Shown here one piece after another: positions 63,654-64,000 of a stretch of 64,000 nucleotides of DNA. Source of the stretch: Terriglobia bacterium (GTDB taxonomy: Bacteria > Acidobacteriota > Terriglobia > Bryobacterales > Bryobacteraceae); assembly GCA_021325175.1 (NCBI GenBank), contig JAJPHS010000058.1:1-64000 (forward strand), in the 5' to 3' direction. The translations under genes were made by a program, and so were the position numbers. The notes beneath the pieces are model-generated. The model was given only the letters and a program-made list of their open reading frames with translations. It searched no databases and was not told the origin of the DNA. The first letter of the stretch is position 1. Each line of letters starts with the position of its first letter.

Positions 63654-64000
63654 ATGCTCCTTCACGCGCTGCTCCTTTGTTTCCTCGCCGCCGACAATCC
63701 GGATCCGGTCGATAAGGCCGCTGCCGATCTGAAGAAAGTCATCGACGTTTTCGTAACGGCGAGCGAGCAGGAGGCCGATCCCGTGGATCCCAACGTTGCC
63801 TTCTATCAGGGCGCGATTCCCGGGATGCTGCGCACGCTCGATCCGCATTCGACGTTTTTCGATCCCGATCAGTTCGCGCAATTGAAGCAGATGGAAAAAA
63901 GCGAGCAGAAGGGATTCGGCAGCATCGTCAGCGTTCTGCCCGGACGCGTGATCGTGCTGCAAGCCATGCCGGGAACGCCGTCCGCCAAGGCCGGACTTTC
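63654..64000 (+). CDS. C-terminal processing protease (S41), 5' part only
   Basis: A partial gene runs off the window end. From ATG 63654 (MLLHALLLCFLAADNPD), 115 residues are visible. The start looks like a signal peptide (about 1-13). AFYQGAIPGMLRTLDPHSTFFD is the typical N-terminal block of CtpA/Prc S41 peptidases, and KGFGSIVSVLPGRVIVLQAMPG with TPSAKAGL is the start of a PDZ domain. The catalytic Ser/Lys lies beyond the window. It is nine bases after ddl and may be co-transcribed. Confidence 0.82.
   Translation, partial: MLLHALLLCFLAADNPDPVDKAAADLKKVIDVFVTASEQEADPVDPNVAFYQGAIPGMLRTLDPHSTFFDPDQFAQLKQMEKSEQKGFGSIVSVLPGRVIVLQAMPGTPSAKAGL

Noticed and set aside
1-64000. CRISPR arrays, rRNA, tRNA, insertion sequences and prophage
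   Set aside because: No regularly spaced repeats, cloverleaf segments with CCA ends, transposase motifs or phage structural genes were seen on reading both strands.

Overview
The window is a GC-rich (well over 60% by eye), gene-dense stretch of a Gram-negative bacterial chromosome. It has no rRNA, tRNA, CRISPR array or insertion sequence that I can see. The gene content points to Acidobacteriota, probably the Solibacter/Bryobacter side. The pointers are a DUF1592/DUF1552/ankyrin triplet, an Acidobacteria-type VWFA protein next to a giant protein of unknown function, a PEGA-tailed Ser/Thr kinase, many secreted proteins of unknown role, and lpxD/lptE showing an LPS outer membrane. This assignment is an inference from family content, not from a marker gene.

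Layout. 0-2.6 kb: the end of a phenylacetate cluster (paaG-paaI-paaK). 2.6-8.9 kb, minus strand: a tight operon gltX-glnS-carbamoyltransferase-purM-purN. 9.0-11.1 kb: a bufferin/MNIO-type RiPP operon, with a cysteine-repeat precursor, a DUF692 enzyme and a DUF2063 partner. 11.2-16.5 kb: an SRPBCC protein with a zinc alcohol dehydrogenase, an ECF-like sigma factor with a zinc-finger anti-sigma, and lpxD. 16.6-23.8 kb: the cytochrome-like DUF1592, DUF1552 and ankyrin operon, a methyltransferase and an aquaglyceroporin. 24-27.3 kb, minus strand: mazG, a GNAT and an N-acylamino-acid-racemase/OSBS-type enolase, plus two small membrane or secreted proteins. 27.5-35 kb: a 1123-residue secreted protein, a VWA protein, a Tat-exported sulfite-oxidase-like enzyme with a C-terminal haem, and a Ser/Thr kinase. 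35-42 kb: an SDR, a thioredoxin-like protein, a 21-residue lysine-rich microprotein with its own terminator, rlpA, a sigma-54 activator, a degenerate GGDEF protein, an exported amidase and a zinc-ribbon membrane protein. 42-44.3 kb: argC-argB and a short N-acetylglutamate-synthase-like GNAT, behind an ARG-box-like operator. 44.5-48.7 kb: a molybdopterin-binding-domain protein, a second enolase-superfamily enzyme, an exported creatininase homologue and a beta-propeller.

48.9-55.1 kb is a rhamnose/lactate module. rhaB is intact. Only the C-terminal part of a rhamnose-binding protein remains. rhaA is broken by one extra base and lies directly upstream of intact lutABC. The likely logic is L-rhamnose to lactaldehyde, then L-lactate, with LutABC finishing at pyruvate; aldolase and lactaldehyde dehydrogenase are not in the window. 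55.2-64 kb: a TPR/multi-membrane-span protein, then envelope and housekeeping genes (psd, pssA, an Asd-like protein lacking the catalytic Cys, lptE, holA, rpsT, arginase, ddl and the start of a C-terminal processing protease).

The most interesting candidates are the MNIO RiPP operon at 9.0-11.1 kb, the decaying rha/lut module, the GNAT-enolase pair, the DUF1592-DUF1552-ankyrin operon, the lysine-rich microprotein, and the ARG-box pair over the argC start.
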